Shown here: positions 1-10,124 of the stretch, piece by piece
How the letters are laid out: the number at the start of each line of letters is the position of its first letter
Position numbering within the stretch: position 1 is the stretch's first letter
Source: Streptomyces parvus
GTDB lineage: Bacteria > Actinomycetota > Actinomycetes > Streptomycetales > Streptomycetaceae
Direction of reading: 5' to 3'
NCBI RefSeq assembly: GCF_014648875.1
Contig: NZ_BMRY01000002.1
Location: 558,001 to 622,000 of the forward strand
Length of the DNA: 64,000 nt
The notes under the pieces: generated by a model
Database searches by the model: none
What the model saw: the letters and a program-made list of their open reading frames with translations, nothing else
What the model was told of the DNA's origin: nothing
Made by a program: the position numbers and the translations under genes

Positions 1-9
1 AGCGCGGTC

Positions 10-26
10 CGGGGGCAGCGCCCCCG
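10..26 (-). terminator. Hairpin downstream of thiG
   Basis: A perfect 7-bp stem (cgggggc / gcccccg) with a 3-nt loop lies just after the thiG stop codon on the minus strand. It is GC-only and has no T run, as is common for Streptomyces terminators. It may equally be part of a longer intergenic repeat cut by the window edge. Confidence 0.4.
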
Positions 27-42
27 ATCACGTACCCGGCGC

Positions 43-2326
<2,284 letters not shown>

Positions 2327-2334
2327 GAGTGTCC

Positions 2335-2432
2335 AGCCCCTCCCTTCGCCGGCATGACCCGGATCAGGTTCGTACGGTCGGAGGCCGTCCAGTCTCCCTC
2401 TCAGCCCGGTGCGTCCGGGCTCCCGCGAGTGT
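2335..2432 (-). promoter_or_regulatory. TPP riboswitch (THI box) upstream of thiO
   Basis: Read on the minus strand, the region contains the conserved TPP-aptamer blocks in order: GGGAGCCCGG, a GGGCTGAGAGGGAGAC block (the CUGAGA motif), then GAACCTGATCCGGGTCATGC and GGCGAAGGGA. These match the THI-box consensus for pyrimidine and pyrophosphate recognition. The 3' end of the aptamer runs into the thiO ribosome site (GGGAGGGG, ending 10 nt before the ATG), and no separate terminator is visible. Control is therefore probably at translation initiation: TPP binding hides the ribosome site of thiO and, through coupling, lowers thiS and thiG. Confidence 0.95.
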
Positions 2433-2444
2433 TCTACCGTGGCC

Positions 2445-2474
2445 AGCCTAGACCCACTCACTCGCGGCCAGTAA
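2445..2474 (-). promoter_or_regulatory. Predicted promoter of the thiOSG operon
   Basis: On the minus strand TAGGCT (2445-2450) fits the Streptomyces HrdB -10 pattern TAnnnT, with TTACTG (2469-2474) 18 nt upstream as a weak -35. Transcription would begin a few bases before the TPP aptamer, as expected. This is a sequence match only. Confidence 0.45.
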
Positions 2475-2487
2475 GGGAGCGCCCACC

Positions 2488-2829
2488 GTGGCCCGTTCGC
2501 TCGACGGACTCGTCCTCGCGCCCGTCGCCGACCAGGCCCCGGGCCAGGTCGGCACCCGTACCCGCTTCACGTACCACGAGCAGGGCGGCCGGATCTGGGC
2601 CGAGTACGCGGGCGGTGACGTGGTCCGCGGCCATCTCGTGGGCACCCGGGACGGGGACGCGCTGGACTTCCGCTACGTCCAGCTCAAGCAGGACGGAACG
2701 ACATCCTCCGGGCACTGCCTCTCCACCGTCGTCGATCTCACCGACGGCCGGGTCCGGCTGGAGGAGCGCTGGGAGTGGGAGTCCCAGGAGGGCAGCGGGA
2801 CGAGCGTGGTGGAGGAAGTGGCCTCCTGA
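2488..2829 (+). CDS. Small conserved hypothetical protein
   Basis: A 113-aa protein starting at GTG with a good ribosome site (AAGGGAG, 2473-2479). It has no signal peptide or membrane segment. The sequence alternates hydrophobic and polar residues with many Gly turns (GGRIWAEYAGGDVVRGHLVG), suggesting an all-beta, small-barrel fold. Relatives in Streptomyces are sometimes labelled N-acetylglutamate synthase, but no acetyltransferase motif is visible and that label is not supported. It is divergent from thiO, sharing a short promoter region, and is followed 69 nt later by an FAD reductase gene. Function unknown. Confidence 0.75.
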   Translation: MARSLDGLVLAPVADQAPGQVGTRTRFTYHEQGGRIWAEYAGGDVVRGHLVGTRDGDALDFRYVQLKQDGTTSSGHCLSTVVDLTDGRVRLEERWEWESQEGSGTSVVEEVAS

Positions 2830-2898
2830 CGGCAGCCCTGAGGGCGGGTGCCCGGCAGCCATCTTCCTGACCTTTCGTCAGATGATTAAGGTGGACAG

Positions 2899-4134
2899 GT
2901 GAGCGAGCAGCAGACGGAGAAGAGTCCCGCCCGGCACGTCGTGATCGTCGGCGCGGGCATGGCGGGCGTGCAGAGCGCCGTCGCCCTGCGCGAGGCGGGC
3001 TTCACCGGCCCCGTCACCCTGATCGGCGCCGAGCCCCACCAGCCCTACGACCGCCCGCCGCTGTCCAAGGCCGTGCTGCTGGGCAAGGCCGAGGACTCCG
3101 CCTTCGACGTCGACTTCGAGGCGCTGGACATCACCCTGCGCCTCGGCCTGGACGTCACCGCCCTGCGCGCCGCCGACCACACGCTGGACACCGCCGCCGG
3201 GCCCGTCCGCTACGACTCCCTGATCCTCGCGACCGGCGCCGAACCCATGACCCTGCCCGGCACCGAGGGCGTGCCCGGCGTCCATCTGCTGCGCACCCTC
3301 GACGACGCCGCCCGGCTGCGGCCCGTCCTGGACCGGCAGCACGACGTGGTCGTCGTCGGCGCGGGCTGGATCGGCGCCGAGTTCGCCACCGCCGCCCGTG
3401 CCGCGGGCTGTGCCGTCACCGTCGTCGAGGCCGCGGCCCGCCCGCTCGCGGGCACCCTGCCGGCCGAGGTGGCCGCCCCGATGGCCGCCTGGTACGCCGA
3501 GAGCGGCGCCGAACTCCTCACCGGGGCCCGGGTCGAGCGCGTCGAGGAGGGGGCCGTGGTCCTCGCGGACGGCCGCGGCCTGCCCGCCGGGGCCGTGGTC
3601 GTCGGCATCGGGGCGCGCCCCGCCACCGGCTGGCTGGCGGGCTCCGGGATCGCGCTCGGCCCGGACGGCTCGGTCACCGCCGACAGCGCCCTGCGCACCT
3701 CGCTGCCCGATGTGTACGCGGTCGGCGACTGCGCCTCCTTCCCCTCCGCCCGCTACGGGACCCGCCTCCTGGTCCACCACTGGGACAACGCCCTCCAGGG
3801 CCCGCGCACCGCGGCCGCCGCGATCCTGGCGGCGGAGAGCGGCGAACCGCTCCCGGTCCACGACCCCGTGCCGTACTTCTGGTCCGAGCAGTTCGGCCGC
3901 TTCGTGCAGTACGCCGGCCACCACGCCGACGCCGACACCCTGCTGTGGCGCGGCGACGCGGCGGACGCGGCCTGGTCGGTGTGCTGGCTGCGCGGGGGCG
4001 CGCTCGTCGCCGTACTCGCCGTGGGCCGCCCGCGCGACCTCGCCCAGGGCCGCAGGCTCATCGAGTCGGGGGCCGTCCTCGACCCGGAGAAGGCCGCCGA
4101 CCCCGCCGTACCGCTGAAGTCCGCCGCCCTCTGA
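2899..4134 (+). CDS. FAD/NAD(P)-dependent oxidoreductase (ferredoxin-reductase type)
   Basis: A 411-aa pyridine-nucleotide-disulfide-type reductase, GTG start. It has an FAD-binding VIVGAGMAG near residues 16-24, the Y-DRPPLSK segment typical of putidaredoxin/rhodocoxin-type ferredoxin reductases, a second Rossmann motif VVGAGWIGAEF near 150 for NAD(P)H, and VYAVGDCAS near 270-277 for the second FAD contact. The C-terminal domain has the family's W-EQFG- pattern. Such enzymes pass electrons from NAD(P)H to ferredoxins or rubredoxins, often for cytochromes P450. No ferredoxin or P450 gene is adjacent, so the partner is unknown. Confidence 0.9.
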   Translation: MSEQQTEKSPARHVVIVGAGMAGVQSAVALREAGFTGPVTLIGAEPHQPYDRPPLSKAVLLGKAEDSAFDVDFEALDITLRLGLDVTALRAADHTLDTAAGPVRYDSLILATGAEPMTLPGTEGVPGVHLLRTLDDAARLRPVLDRQHDVVVVGAGWIGAEFATAARAAGCAVTVVEAAARPLAGTLPAEVAAPMAAWYAESGAELLTGARVERVEEGAVVLADGRGLPAGAVVVGIGARPATGWLAGSGIALGPDGSVTADSALRTSLPDVYAVGDCASFPSARYGTRLLVHHWDNALQGPRTAAAAILAAESGEPLPVHDPVPYFWSEQFGRFVQYAGHHADADTLLWRGDAADAAWSVCWLRGGALVAVLAVGRPRDLAQGRRLIESGAVLDPEKAADPAVPLKSAAL

Positions 4135-4216
4135 CCGCCGCGTCGGCCGCCGCCGGCACCCCCCGTACGGTCGGCCCGGCTACCGGCTGTCAGTCCCAGG
4201 TGGCACGCTTGTCCCT

Positions 4217-4582
4217 GTGACCGAGATTGACGCAAAGACCGATGCTCTCGTCCCCGCCTGGCTCCACCTTCCCGACATCGCGGAAATGCTCGATGTCCAG
4301 GTGACGCGCGTACGGCAGTTGGTCAAGGAGGGCCAGCTCATCGCCGTACGCCGTGGTGAGAACCGGGCGCTCCAGGTGCCCGCCGCCTTCATCGACGGCG
4401 ACAAGGTGGTCAAGGGCCTCTCCGGCACCCTGACCCTCCTGAAGGACGACGGCTTCTCCGAGGAAGAGATGCTGGAGTGGCTCTTCACTCCTGACCCGAC
4501 CCTGCCCGGCACCCCCGCGCAGGCGCTGAGCGAGAATCGCGGGACGGAGGTGAAGCGCCGCGCCCAGGCGCTCGCCGTCTGA
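4217..4582 (+). CDS. Rv2175c-family DNA-binding protein
   Basis: A 121-aa protein, GTG start, with a helix-turn-helix of the MerR/excisionase type (residues about 15-45: LPDIAEMLDVQVTRVRQLVK, then GQLIAVRRGENRALQVP) and a C-terminal helical part (LTLLKDDGFSEEEMLEWLF). This organisation matches actinobacterial Rv2175c, a DNA-binding substrate of the PknL kinase in Mycobacterium. In Streptomyces a Ser/Thr kinase gene often lies close to this locus, but none is within this window. It is a single gene followed by a hairpin; its target is unknown. Confidence 0.85.
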   Translation: MTEIDAKTDALVPAWLHLPDIAEMLDVQVTRVRQLVKEGQLIAVRRGENRALQVPAAFIDGDKVVKGLSGTLTLLKDDGFSEEEMLEWLFTPDPTLPGTPAQALSENRGTEVKRRAQALAV

Positions 4583-4602
4583 CCGATACGACAGGAAGCG
4601 GC

Positions 4603-4629
4603 GCACGGGCCGTCCGACACGGCCCGTGC
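4603..4629 (+). terminator. Hairpin terminator after the Rv2175c-type gene
   Basis: A perfect 11-bp stem (gcacgggccgt / acggcccgtgc) with a 5-nt loop lies 20 nt after the stop codon at 4582 and ends 58 nt before thiE. It has no T tract. It probably ends the upstream transcript. Confidence 0.6.
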
Positions 4630-4635
4630 ACCGTC

Positions 4636-4678
4636 ACGACCACGGGGGACTCCGCTCCGCCGTGACGACCACGGGGGA
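4636..4678. repeat. Direct repeat upstream of thiE
   Basis: The 14-nt sequence acgaccacggggga occurs at 4636-4649 and again at 4665-4678, 29 nt apart, just before the thiE start at 4688. The second copy places GGGGGA near the ribosome-binding position. It may be a duplicated regulatory site or a chance local duplication. Confidence 0.5.
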
Positions 4679-4687
4679 AGCTCCACG

Positions 4688-5347
4688 ATGTCCACGCCTT
4701 CCACGCCGCGCGAGCAGCTGTCCGACGCCCGGCTCTACCTGTGCACGGACGCCCGCAAGCGGCAGGGTGACCTCCCCGCCTTCCTGGACGCGGTGCTCAC
4801 CTCCGGCGTCGACATCGTCCAGCTCCGCGACAAGGGCATGGAGGCCGCGGAGGAGCTGGACCACCTCGCGGTGTTCGCCGACGCCTGCCGCAGGCACGGC
4901 AAGCTCCTCGCCGTGAACGACCGCGCCGACGTGGCCCACGCCATCGGCGCCGACGTCCTGCACCTCGGCCAGGGCGACCTGCCCGTTCCGGCCGCCCGCG
5001 CGATCATCGGTGACGGCCGGCTGATCGGCCGCTCCACGCACGCCGAGGCCGAGGTCGACGCCGCCGTCGCCCAGGACGGCGTGGACTACTTCTGCACCGG
5101 CCCCTGCTGGCCCACCCCCACCAAGCCCGGCCGCCACGCCCCCGGCCTCGGCCTCGTGCGGTACGCCGCCTCGCTCGGCAGCCCGCGCCCCTGGTTCGCG
5201 ATCGGCGGGATCGACGCGGGCAATCTCGACCAGGTGCTGGACGCCGGGGCCCGCCGTGTCGTCGTCGTCCGGGCCATCACCGAGGCCGACGACCCGGCCG
5301 CCGCCACCGCCGAACTGGCCCGCCGCGTCCGGGCGCACACGGTCTGA
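4688..5347 (+). CDS. thiE: Thiamine-phosphate synthase ThiE
   Basis: ThiE joins HMP-pyrophosphate and thiazole phosphate to give thiamine monophosphate in the cytoplasm. The 219-aa product has the TIM-barrel family motifs: [12 protein letters not shown] near 39-50, [27 protein letters not shown] near 75-101, GRSTHAEAE, and a phosphate-binding AIGGID near the C-terminus. Length is normal. ATG start. Unlike thiOSG it has no TPP aptamer upstream; it stands alone after a terminator hairpin and a short direct repeat, so it is probably regulated separately. Confidence 0.96.
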   Translation: MSTPSTPREQLSDARLYLCTDARKRQGDLPAFLDAVLTSGVDIVQLRDKGMEAAEELDHLAVFADACRRHGKLLAVNDRADVAHAIGADVLHLGQGDLPVPAARAIIGDGRLIGRSTHAEAEVDAAVAQDGVDYFCTGPCWPTPTKPGRHAPGLGLVRYAASLGSPRPWFAIGGIDAGNLDQVLDAGARRVVVVRAITEADDPAAATAELARRVRAHTV

Positions 5348-5447
5348 ACTCCGGGTGCACGGCGGGCGGACATTCCGGGCCGCTGTCCGGGAGTGTCCGA
5401 GGAGTGGACAACAGTCCGGCAAAACCAGACAAAGTTTCCCGCTCTGG

Positions 5448-5477
5448 TTGGGGGAGTGTCCACCCCCTGGTTAACCT
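5448..5477 (+). promoter_or_regulatory. Predicted promoter for a leaderless metF mRNA
   Basis: TTGGGG (5448-5453), an 18-nt spacer and TAACCT (5472-5477) form a plausible HrdB-type promoter. The first transcribed base would be at or next to the A of the metF ATG (5484). The bases before the ATG (aacctcccctt) contain no Shine-Dalgarno sequence, which fits leaderless translation. Confidence 0.5.
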
Positions 5478-5483
5478 CCCCTT

Positions 5484-6401
5484 ATGGCCCTTGGAACAGC
5501 TTCCACCAGGACGGATCACGCGCGCACCGTGCGTGAGATGCTGGCGACCGGCAAGACGTCGTACTCCTTCGAGTTCTGGGCGCCCAAGACGGAGAAAGGT
5601 GAGCGCAACCTCTGGAACGCGCTGCGCCGGGTCGAGGCTGTCCGGCCGAGCTTCGTCTCCGTGACGTACGGCGCCGGAGGTTCCACCCGTGCCGGGACGG
5701 TCAAGGCCACCCAGGAGATCGCGGCGGACTCCACGCTGACGCCCGTCGCCCACCTCACCGCCGTCAACCACTCGATCGCCGAGCTGCGCAACATGGTCGG
5801 GCAGTACGCCGACGCGGGCATCAGGAACATCCTCGCCGTCCGCGGCGACCCGCCGGGCGACCCGATGGGCGAGTGGGTGGAGCACCCGCAGGGGGTGAAG
5901 TACGCCGCCGACCTCGTCCGCCTCATCAAGGAATCGGGCGACTTCTGCGTCGGCGTCGCGGCTTTTCCCGAAATGCACCCCCGGTCCACCGACTGGGAGA
6001 CGGACATCGGTCATTTCGTCGACAAGTGCCGGGCCGGCGCGGATTACGCGATCACCCAGATGTTCTTCCGCCCGGAGGACTATCTCCGGATGCGTGACCG
6101 CGTCGTCGCTGCGGGTTGCGAAACGCCGGTGATCCCCGAGGTCATGCCCCTCACCAGCGTGAAGCAATTGGAAAGGTTCTCCCAGCTCAGCAACGCGACC
6201 GTGCCCGCGTCGTTGAAAGAGCGCATCCTCGCAGCCAAGGACGATCCCGCCGCTGTACGCTCCATTGGCATCGAGTTCGCAACGGAGTTCTGCGCGAAGC
6301 TGCTGTCCGAGGGTGTGCCCGGGCTGCACTTCATCACGCTCAACAACTCGACGGCTACGCTCGAAATCTACGAAAAACTCGGACTGCACAAGCAGTCGTG
6401 A
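5484..6401 (+). CDS. metF: 5,10-methylenetetrahydrofolate reductase MetF
   Basis: MetF is an FAD-dependent TIM-barrel enzyme that reduces 5,10-methylene-THF to 5-methyl-THF, the methyl donor for methionine synthase. The 305-aa product carries family landmarks: SFEFWAPK near residues 30-37, [13 protein letters not shown] near 56-68, [11 protein letters not shown] near 115-125, and a QMFF segment near 193-196. The start ATG has no ribosome site upstream and sits about 7 nt after a -10-like TAACCT, suggesting leaderless translation. It lies 136 nt after thiE; the 3' neighbour is a membrane protein gene with its own strong ribosome site. Confidence 0.96.
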   Translation: MALGTASTRTDHARTVREMLATGKTSYSFEFWAPKTEKGERNLWNALRRVEAVRPSFVSVTYGAGGSTRAGTVKATQEIAADSTLTPVAHLTAVNHSIAELRNMVGQYADAGIRNILAVRGDPPGDPMGEWVEHPQGVKYAADLVRLIKESGDFCVGVAAFPEMHPRSTDWETDIGHFVDKCRAGADYAITQMFFRPEDYLRMRDRVVAAGCETPVIPEVMPLTSVKQLERFSQLSNATVPASLKERILAAKDDPAAVRSIGIEFATEFCAKLLSEGVPGLHFITLNNSTATLEIYEKLGLHKQS

Positions 6402-6450
6402 CCGGTCGTACCCGCCCCCGAAGCGGTGACGGCCGAAGGAGGGGGCGGGC

Positions 6451-7371
6451 GTGGGCTGGACGGTCCTCTACATCGCATTCGGTCTGGTGGCACTGTGGCT
6501 GCTCGGCGAGGTGCTGCTGCAGTACAAGGCACGACTGCGCTGGCGGCTGCTCGCCTTCGGCGGCTTCCTCGGCGTGGTGGCCGGCGTGCTGCTGGCCTCC
6601 GTCCCGGTCATCGTCGTCGGGACGCTCGCCTTCGCCACCGGCCAGACCTTCGTGACGCTGTCCTTCCGGCGCGGCTTCTCCACCGGCTGGGCCATAGGCG
6701 GCAACCCGGGGGAGAGCCGCCGGCGCAAGGGCGGCGGCGAGGGCGCGGCGACGAAGGAACCCACGCTGGAGGTCTCGGACCTGGAGGTCGCGGAGCCGGA
6801 CGCCCCCGCCGGCTACGACGGTCCCCCGGCCGCCCCGCCCGCACCGTCCCTCTACGCGACGGAGCCGCTCCCCGACGACACCGGCCAGTACGGCGTGTAC
6901 GGGGACACCGGCTACGACACGAACGGCCACGCCCACCAGGACCAGGGCCACGACGTGGACCCCTCGGCCCAGCCGCAGTACGACCCGTACACCGGCTACG
7001 GCCGGCAGCCTGCCCAGGACCCCTACGCCGGAACGTACGACTACGGCACCGGCGAGCAGAGCTACGCCGCCTACTCCGACCCGTACATCGGCACCACCAA
7101 CCAGGCCCCCTCCTACGGCTACGACGCCTACGGCAACGGATACGACAGCCAGGGCGGACAGCAGAGCTACGCCGACCCCTACGCGCAGAGCTACGGCGCG
7201 GACCCGTACGGCACGGGGGCGTACGCCACGGACACCCCGCCCGGCGGCGTCTGGGTCCCGCAGCAGCGCGACGCCGAGCAGTACCCCCCGATGGAGCCGG
7301 AGCAGCCCACCGGGCCCCCCTCGTACGGCAACGGCTACGACACCGGCCAGAACGAGCAGTACCGCTACTGA
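6451..7371 (+). CDS. Membrane protein with long Tyr/Gly/Asp-rich cytoplasmic tail
   Basis: A 306-aa protein, GTG start with strong AAGGAGGGGG upstream. The N-terminal 75 residues hold a hydrophobic helix (about 1-22) and a second long hydrophobic region (about 33-68), probably two or three membrane segments. From about 110 onward it is low complexity, with recurring YG, YD and DPY units (for example DPYAGTYDYG, SYGADPYG) and no recognisable domain. Such tails are common in Streptomyces membrane proteins and may mediate multivalent contacts. It is 49 nt behind metF, so they may share a transcript. Function unknown. Confidence 0.8.
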   Translation: MGWTVLYIAFGLVALWLLGEVLLQYKARLRWRLLAFGGFLGVVAGVLLASVPVIVVGTLAFATGQTFVTLSFRRGFSTGWAIGGNPGESRRRKGGGEGAATKEPTLEVSDLEVAEPDAPAGYDGPPAAPPAPSLYATEPLPDDTGQYGVYGDTGYDTNGHAHQDQGHDVDPSAQPQYDPYTGYGRQPAQDPYAGTYDYGTGEQSYAAYSDPYIGTTNQAPSYGYDAYGNGYDSQGGQQSYADPYAQSYGADPYGTGAYATDTPPGGVWVPQQRDAEQYPPMEPEQPTGPPSYGNGYDTGQNEQYRY

Positions 7372-7411
7372 GCGCGCCGCCGCCGGGGCGCTGCCCCGGC
7401 GGCCGGGCTCC

Positions 7412-8926
7412 TCAGCGGGAGCCGCGGAAGTCGTCGCCCTCCACCACGAGCCCGGCCACCAGCGTCCCCGACATCCCGGCGTGCGCGAGGCCGCCGCCCG
7501 GATGCGCCCAGCCGCCCGCGAGATACAGCCCCGGCAGCCGGGTGCGGTTGCCCGGGTGCAGATACGCGCCGTCCGCCCCGGCCAGCGCGGGCGGCGGCAC
7601 CGCACCGCCCTCGGCGCCCGTCTCCGCCTCGGTCTCCGCCGGCGTACGGATCTCCGTGTGCAGGATCCGCTCCCGCAGCCCGGGAACGGCCGCGCCCGCC
7701 CGCTCCACCAGGACGTCCGCGAACCGCCGCCGCGCCGCCGCGTCCCGCCAGTCGACCGGGCCCTGCGGAGCCACCGTCGCGGTGAGCGTCACCGCCTCGT
7801 GCTCCGCGTCGGGGCGGGTCGCCGGATCGTCCGGCCGCAGCACCGTCACCGTGGGGTGGCCGGCGACCCGGCCCCCGAACACCGCCTCCTGCTCCGCCGC
7901 CCCGTCCGCGCTGTGCACCACGGTCCGGTGCACAGCGTCCGCCTCCCGGGCCCCGCGCAGCGACAGCAGCACCGTGAACCGGCCCGCCGCACCCGCGCCC
8001 GAACCCGCCCGGACCGGCACATCGCCCGCGCCCCACACCTGCTGACCCGGCACCAGCCCCGGCCGCGGCCGGCCCCCGAGCACCACCCGGTCGGCCTCGG
8101 CCACCTCACCGCCCGCCAGCTCCACGCCCGCCGCCCGGCCGTCCTTCTCGACGACCCGGACCACCTCGGCCCCGAAGACGAACTCCACCCGGCGGGCCAC
8201 GCACCGCTCGTACACCGCCCGGGCCAGCTCCCGCATCCCGCCCAGCACGTACCAGCTGCCGAAGGTCTGCTCCATGTACGGCAGGAGCGCGGCGCTCGCG
8301 GGGGCGGTGCGCGGGTCGAGGCCGTGGGCGAGCGCGTACCCGTCGAGCAGGGCGGCCAGCCTCGGGTCCGCCAGCTCCCACGCGCCGATCTCCGCGACCG
8401 TGGCCGCCTGCCGGGCCGACCGCAGCAGCCGACGCTGCCGCACCGCCGGATACGGATCGCGCCCCAGCACCTGGTGGTCCGCGCGCAGCGGCTCCTCCAG
8501 CAGCGGCCGCCGCGAGCGGTCCCAGGCGTCCCGGGCCCGGTCCATGAAGTCGCTCCAGCGCGCCCCGGAACCCGCTCCCAGCGTCCCGTCCAGGGCGGCG
8601 GCCACCCCGGCCCGGGAGGCGTTCGGCAGGGACACCGCCGTGCCGTCCGCGAAGAGATGGCGGCTCGCCGGATCGACCTGGGTCAGCGTCACGCACTGCT
8701 CCAGGGACTCCTTGCCGGTCTTCACGAAGAGGTCCCGCTGGACGGCGGGGAGGTGCAGCAGCCCGGGCCCGGTGTCGAAGGCGAAGCCCTCGTGCTCATG
8801 GCGCCCCACCGATCCGCCGTAGCTCGCGGACCGCTCGTAGACCGTCACCTTCTCGCCCGCCACGGCCAGCCGCGCGGCCGCCGCCATCGCGCCCGTCCCG
8901 GCGCCGATCACCGCAATTCGTGCCAT
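7412..8926 (-). CDS. Phytoene-dehydrogenase-like FAD oxidoreductase
   Basis: A 504-aa flavoprotein of the CrtI/amine-oxidase type. It begins with an FAD-binding Rossmann motif (MARIAVIGAGTGAMAAAARL), continues with YERSASYGGSVGRHEHEGFAFDTGP (E of the beta-alpha-beta fold, then the family's substrate loop), and ends with GLYLAGGWAHPGGGLAHAGMSG, the C-terminal FAD contact of carotenoid desaturases. The ATG at 8926 is chosen because the upstream frame runs into a palindromic repeat. No crtB, crtE or other carotenoid gene is nearby, so a carotenoid substrate is not shown. Confidence 0.87.
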   Translation of the reverse strand: MARIAVIGAGTGAMAAAARLAVAGEKVTVYERSASYGGSVGRHEHEGFAFDTGPGLLHLPAVQRDLFVKTGKESLEQCVTLTQVDPASRHLFADGTAVSLPNASRAGVAAALDGTLGAGSGARWSDFMDRARDAWDRSRRPLLEEPLRADHQVLGRDPYPAVRQRRLLRSARQAATVAEIGAWELADPRLAALLDGYALAHGLDPRTAPASAALLPYMEQTFGSWYVLGGMRELARAVYERCVARRVEFVFGAEVVRVVEKDGRAAGVELAGGEVAEADRVVLGGRPRPGLVPGQQVWGAGDVPVRAGSGAGAAGRFTVLLSLRGAREADAVHRTVVHSADGAAEQEAVFGGRVAGHPTVTVLRPDDPATRPDAEHEAVTLTATVAPQGPVDWRDAAARRRFADVLVERAGAAVPGLRERILHTEIRTPAETEAETGAEGGAVPPPALAGADGAYLHPGNRTRLPGLYLAGGWAHPGGGLAHAGMSGTLVAGLVVEGDDFRGSR

Positions 8927-9012
8927 GCCGGTGACTTTATCGACCGGCGCCGACAGCTCAGCCGGGAGGCCAGTGCCCACCGGTCCCGGCCAGCCGTTTC
9001 TCCTCCCGCCGC

Positions 9013-9189
9013 CAGGGCCTGTCTGACAACTCCCGTCTGCCTCACGACGCCATGCACGCACTCTCGCCGCACCGGCCCCAGACCCAAGTACGTCCAGTAC
9101 GCGGGCCTGGAGCCGGCACGCCGAGAGCACGCACCTGACGCCGCGCGGCCGCCCTACGGGCTACGACGGGAGTTGTCAGACAGGCCCTG
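9013..9189. repeat. 177-bp palindromic MITE-like element
   Basis: Two perfect 25-bp inverted repeats (9013-9037 and 9165-9189; outer end cagggcctgtctgacaact) bound an imperfect palindrome. Its inner arms, about 40 nt each, flank a centre near 9095. Most arm mismatches are C/A on the plus strand, hence G-U wobble on the minus strand, so a minus-strand transcript could fold almost end to end. No transposase is encoded and no clear target duplication was found. I recognise this as a type of dispersed Streptomyces intergenic repeat, but copy number was not checked. It encodes the last 11 residues and the stop of the DUF4126 gene. Confidence 0.8.
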
Positions 9190-9750
9190 GGCCCGGCGGC
9201 GCAGGAAGCGGCGGATCCGCGAGGCGAGGAAGACCACGGTGACGATCCCGAGCACCAGCAGCACGGCCGCGATGACGGCAGCCGCCACCGGGTTGAATAT
9301 GGCGAACGTGACGACCCCGGCGACCCCGAGGTCCTCCGCGATGCTCATCCCGACGTTGCTGAAGGGCTCCGGAGAGGTGTTGACGGCCATCCGCGTGCCC
9401 GCCTTGACCAGATGGCTCATCAGCGCCGTGGACCCGCCGATCGCACCCGCCGCCAGCTCCGGCAGCGAACCGCTCTCCCCGGCCAGCAGCGCGGCGATCA
9501 CCGCCCCGGCCACCGGCCGGATCACGGTGTGCGCTGCGTCCCAGACCGAGTCCACGTACGGGATCTTGTCCGCGACCGCCTCGCAGAGGAACAGCACCCC
9601 GGCCACGATCAGGACGTCGGTGCGCTGCAGGGCGGCGGGCACCTCGTCGGACACGCCGGTGGCGCCGAACAGGCCGAGCAGCAGGACCACCGCGTACGCG
9701 TTGATCCCGCTCGCCCAGCCGCTGGTGAACACGAGAGGGATGACAGACAC
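9154..9750 (-). CDS. DUF4126 integral membrane protein
   Basis: A 198-aa membrane protein with about four or five hydrophobic segments (for example INAYAVVLLLGLFG, VLIVAGVLFLCEAVADKIPYVD, AGAVIAALLAG, AAVIAAVLLVLGIVTVVFLA). The GTG at 9750 is chosen because VSVIPLVFTSGWASGINAYA matches the usual DUF4126 start; upstream in-frame codons are Pro/Arg-rich and unlikely. TACGAT lies 7 nt before this GTG on the minus strand and no ribosome site is seen, so translation may be leaderless. The last 11 residues (QGLSDNSRRSP) and the stop come from a palindromic repeat. Function unknown. Confidence 0.82.
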   Translation of the reverse strand: MSVIPLVFTSGWASGINAYAVVLLLGLFGATGVSDEVPAALQRTDVLIVAGVLFLCEAVADKIPYVDSVWDAAHTVIRPVAGAVIAALLAGESGSLPELAAGAIGGSTALMSHLVKAGTRMAVNTSPEPFSNVGMSIAEDLGVAGVVTFAIFNPVAAAVIAAVLLVLGIVTVVFLASRIRRFLRRRAQGLSDNSRRSP

Positions 9751-10124
9751 GCAGGTGATCGTAACGACCCCGGTCGGGGGCCGGGTGGGGTTCGGTGCGG
9801 TGCTCTGAGTACGCGTACCTAGGCACACAGATGAGTAGCAGCGCGGATAGGCCCCCACCTGCGGGGACGGCAGAGTGATGACCACGGACGGGGCGCTGCG
9901 CCGGGACCGCCGGCACGGGGCGGCGGAACGGCGCGGTTCCCCCGACGCAACGGGGGTGCGCGACGGAGCCCGGGGACCACGGGGGACATACGGGGTCACG
10001 GGGAACGGGATTCCGGATGCACGGAAGACGCCGGTCCGAGGATGTTCGCGGGGGATGCGAACGTCATCGGCCGGCGTCTTCGGCTTTCCCGGCGGCTTCC
10101 CGGTGCCTTCCCGGGCGTGCGGCC
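9751..10124. other. 374-bp intergenic region between the DUF4126 and TetR genes
   Basis: No convincing gene is seen here. Reading from the DUF4126 side, the region holds a minus-strand -10-like TACGAT (plus-strand 9758-9763), the 10-bp palindrome GTACGCGTAC (9809-9818), and the nested hairpin at 10024-10081 beyond the TetR stop. Short open frames present have no good ribosome site and look like high-GC noise. Confidence 0.6.
10024..10081 (-). terminator. Nested hairpin downstream of the TetR gene
   Basis: An outer 11-bp perfect stem (gaagacgccgg 10024-10034 / ccggcgtcttc 10071-10081) encloses an inner 6-bp stem (gttcgc 10044-10049 / gcgaac 10057-10062). It begins 44 nt beyond the TetR stop codon and probably ends the ABC-YhgE-TetR transcript. 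No T run follows. Confidence 0.55.

Noticed and set aside
2488-2829. N-acetylglutamate synthase label for the small protein
   Set aside because: At 113 residues it lacks any acetyl-CoA-binding motif; the label appears to be propagated annotation.
5403-5411. TTGTCCACT (minus strand) near metF as a DnaA box
   Set aside because: One mismatch to the consensus and no clustering; expected by chance.
7412-9130. Longer start for the CrtI-like gene, reaching into the palindromic repeat
   Set aside because: The extra 68 codons come from the repeat and intergenic DNA; the Rossmann motif starts at the ATG at 8926.
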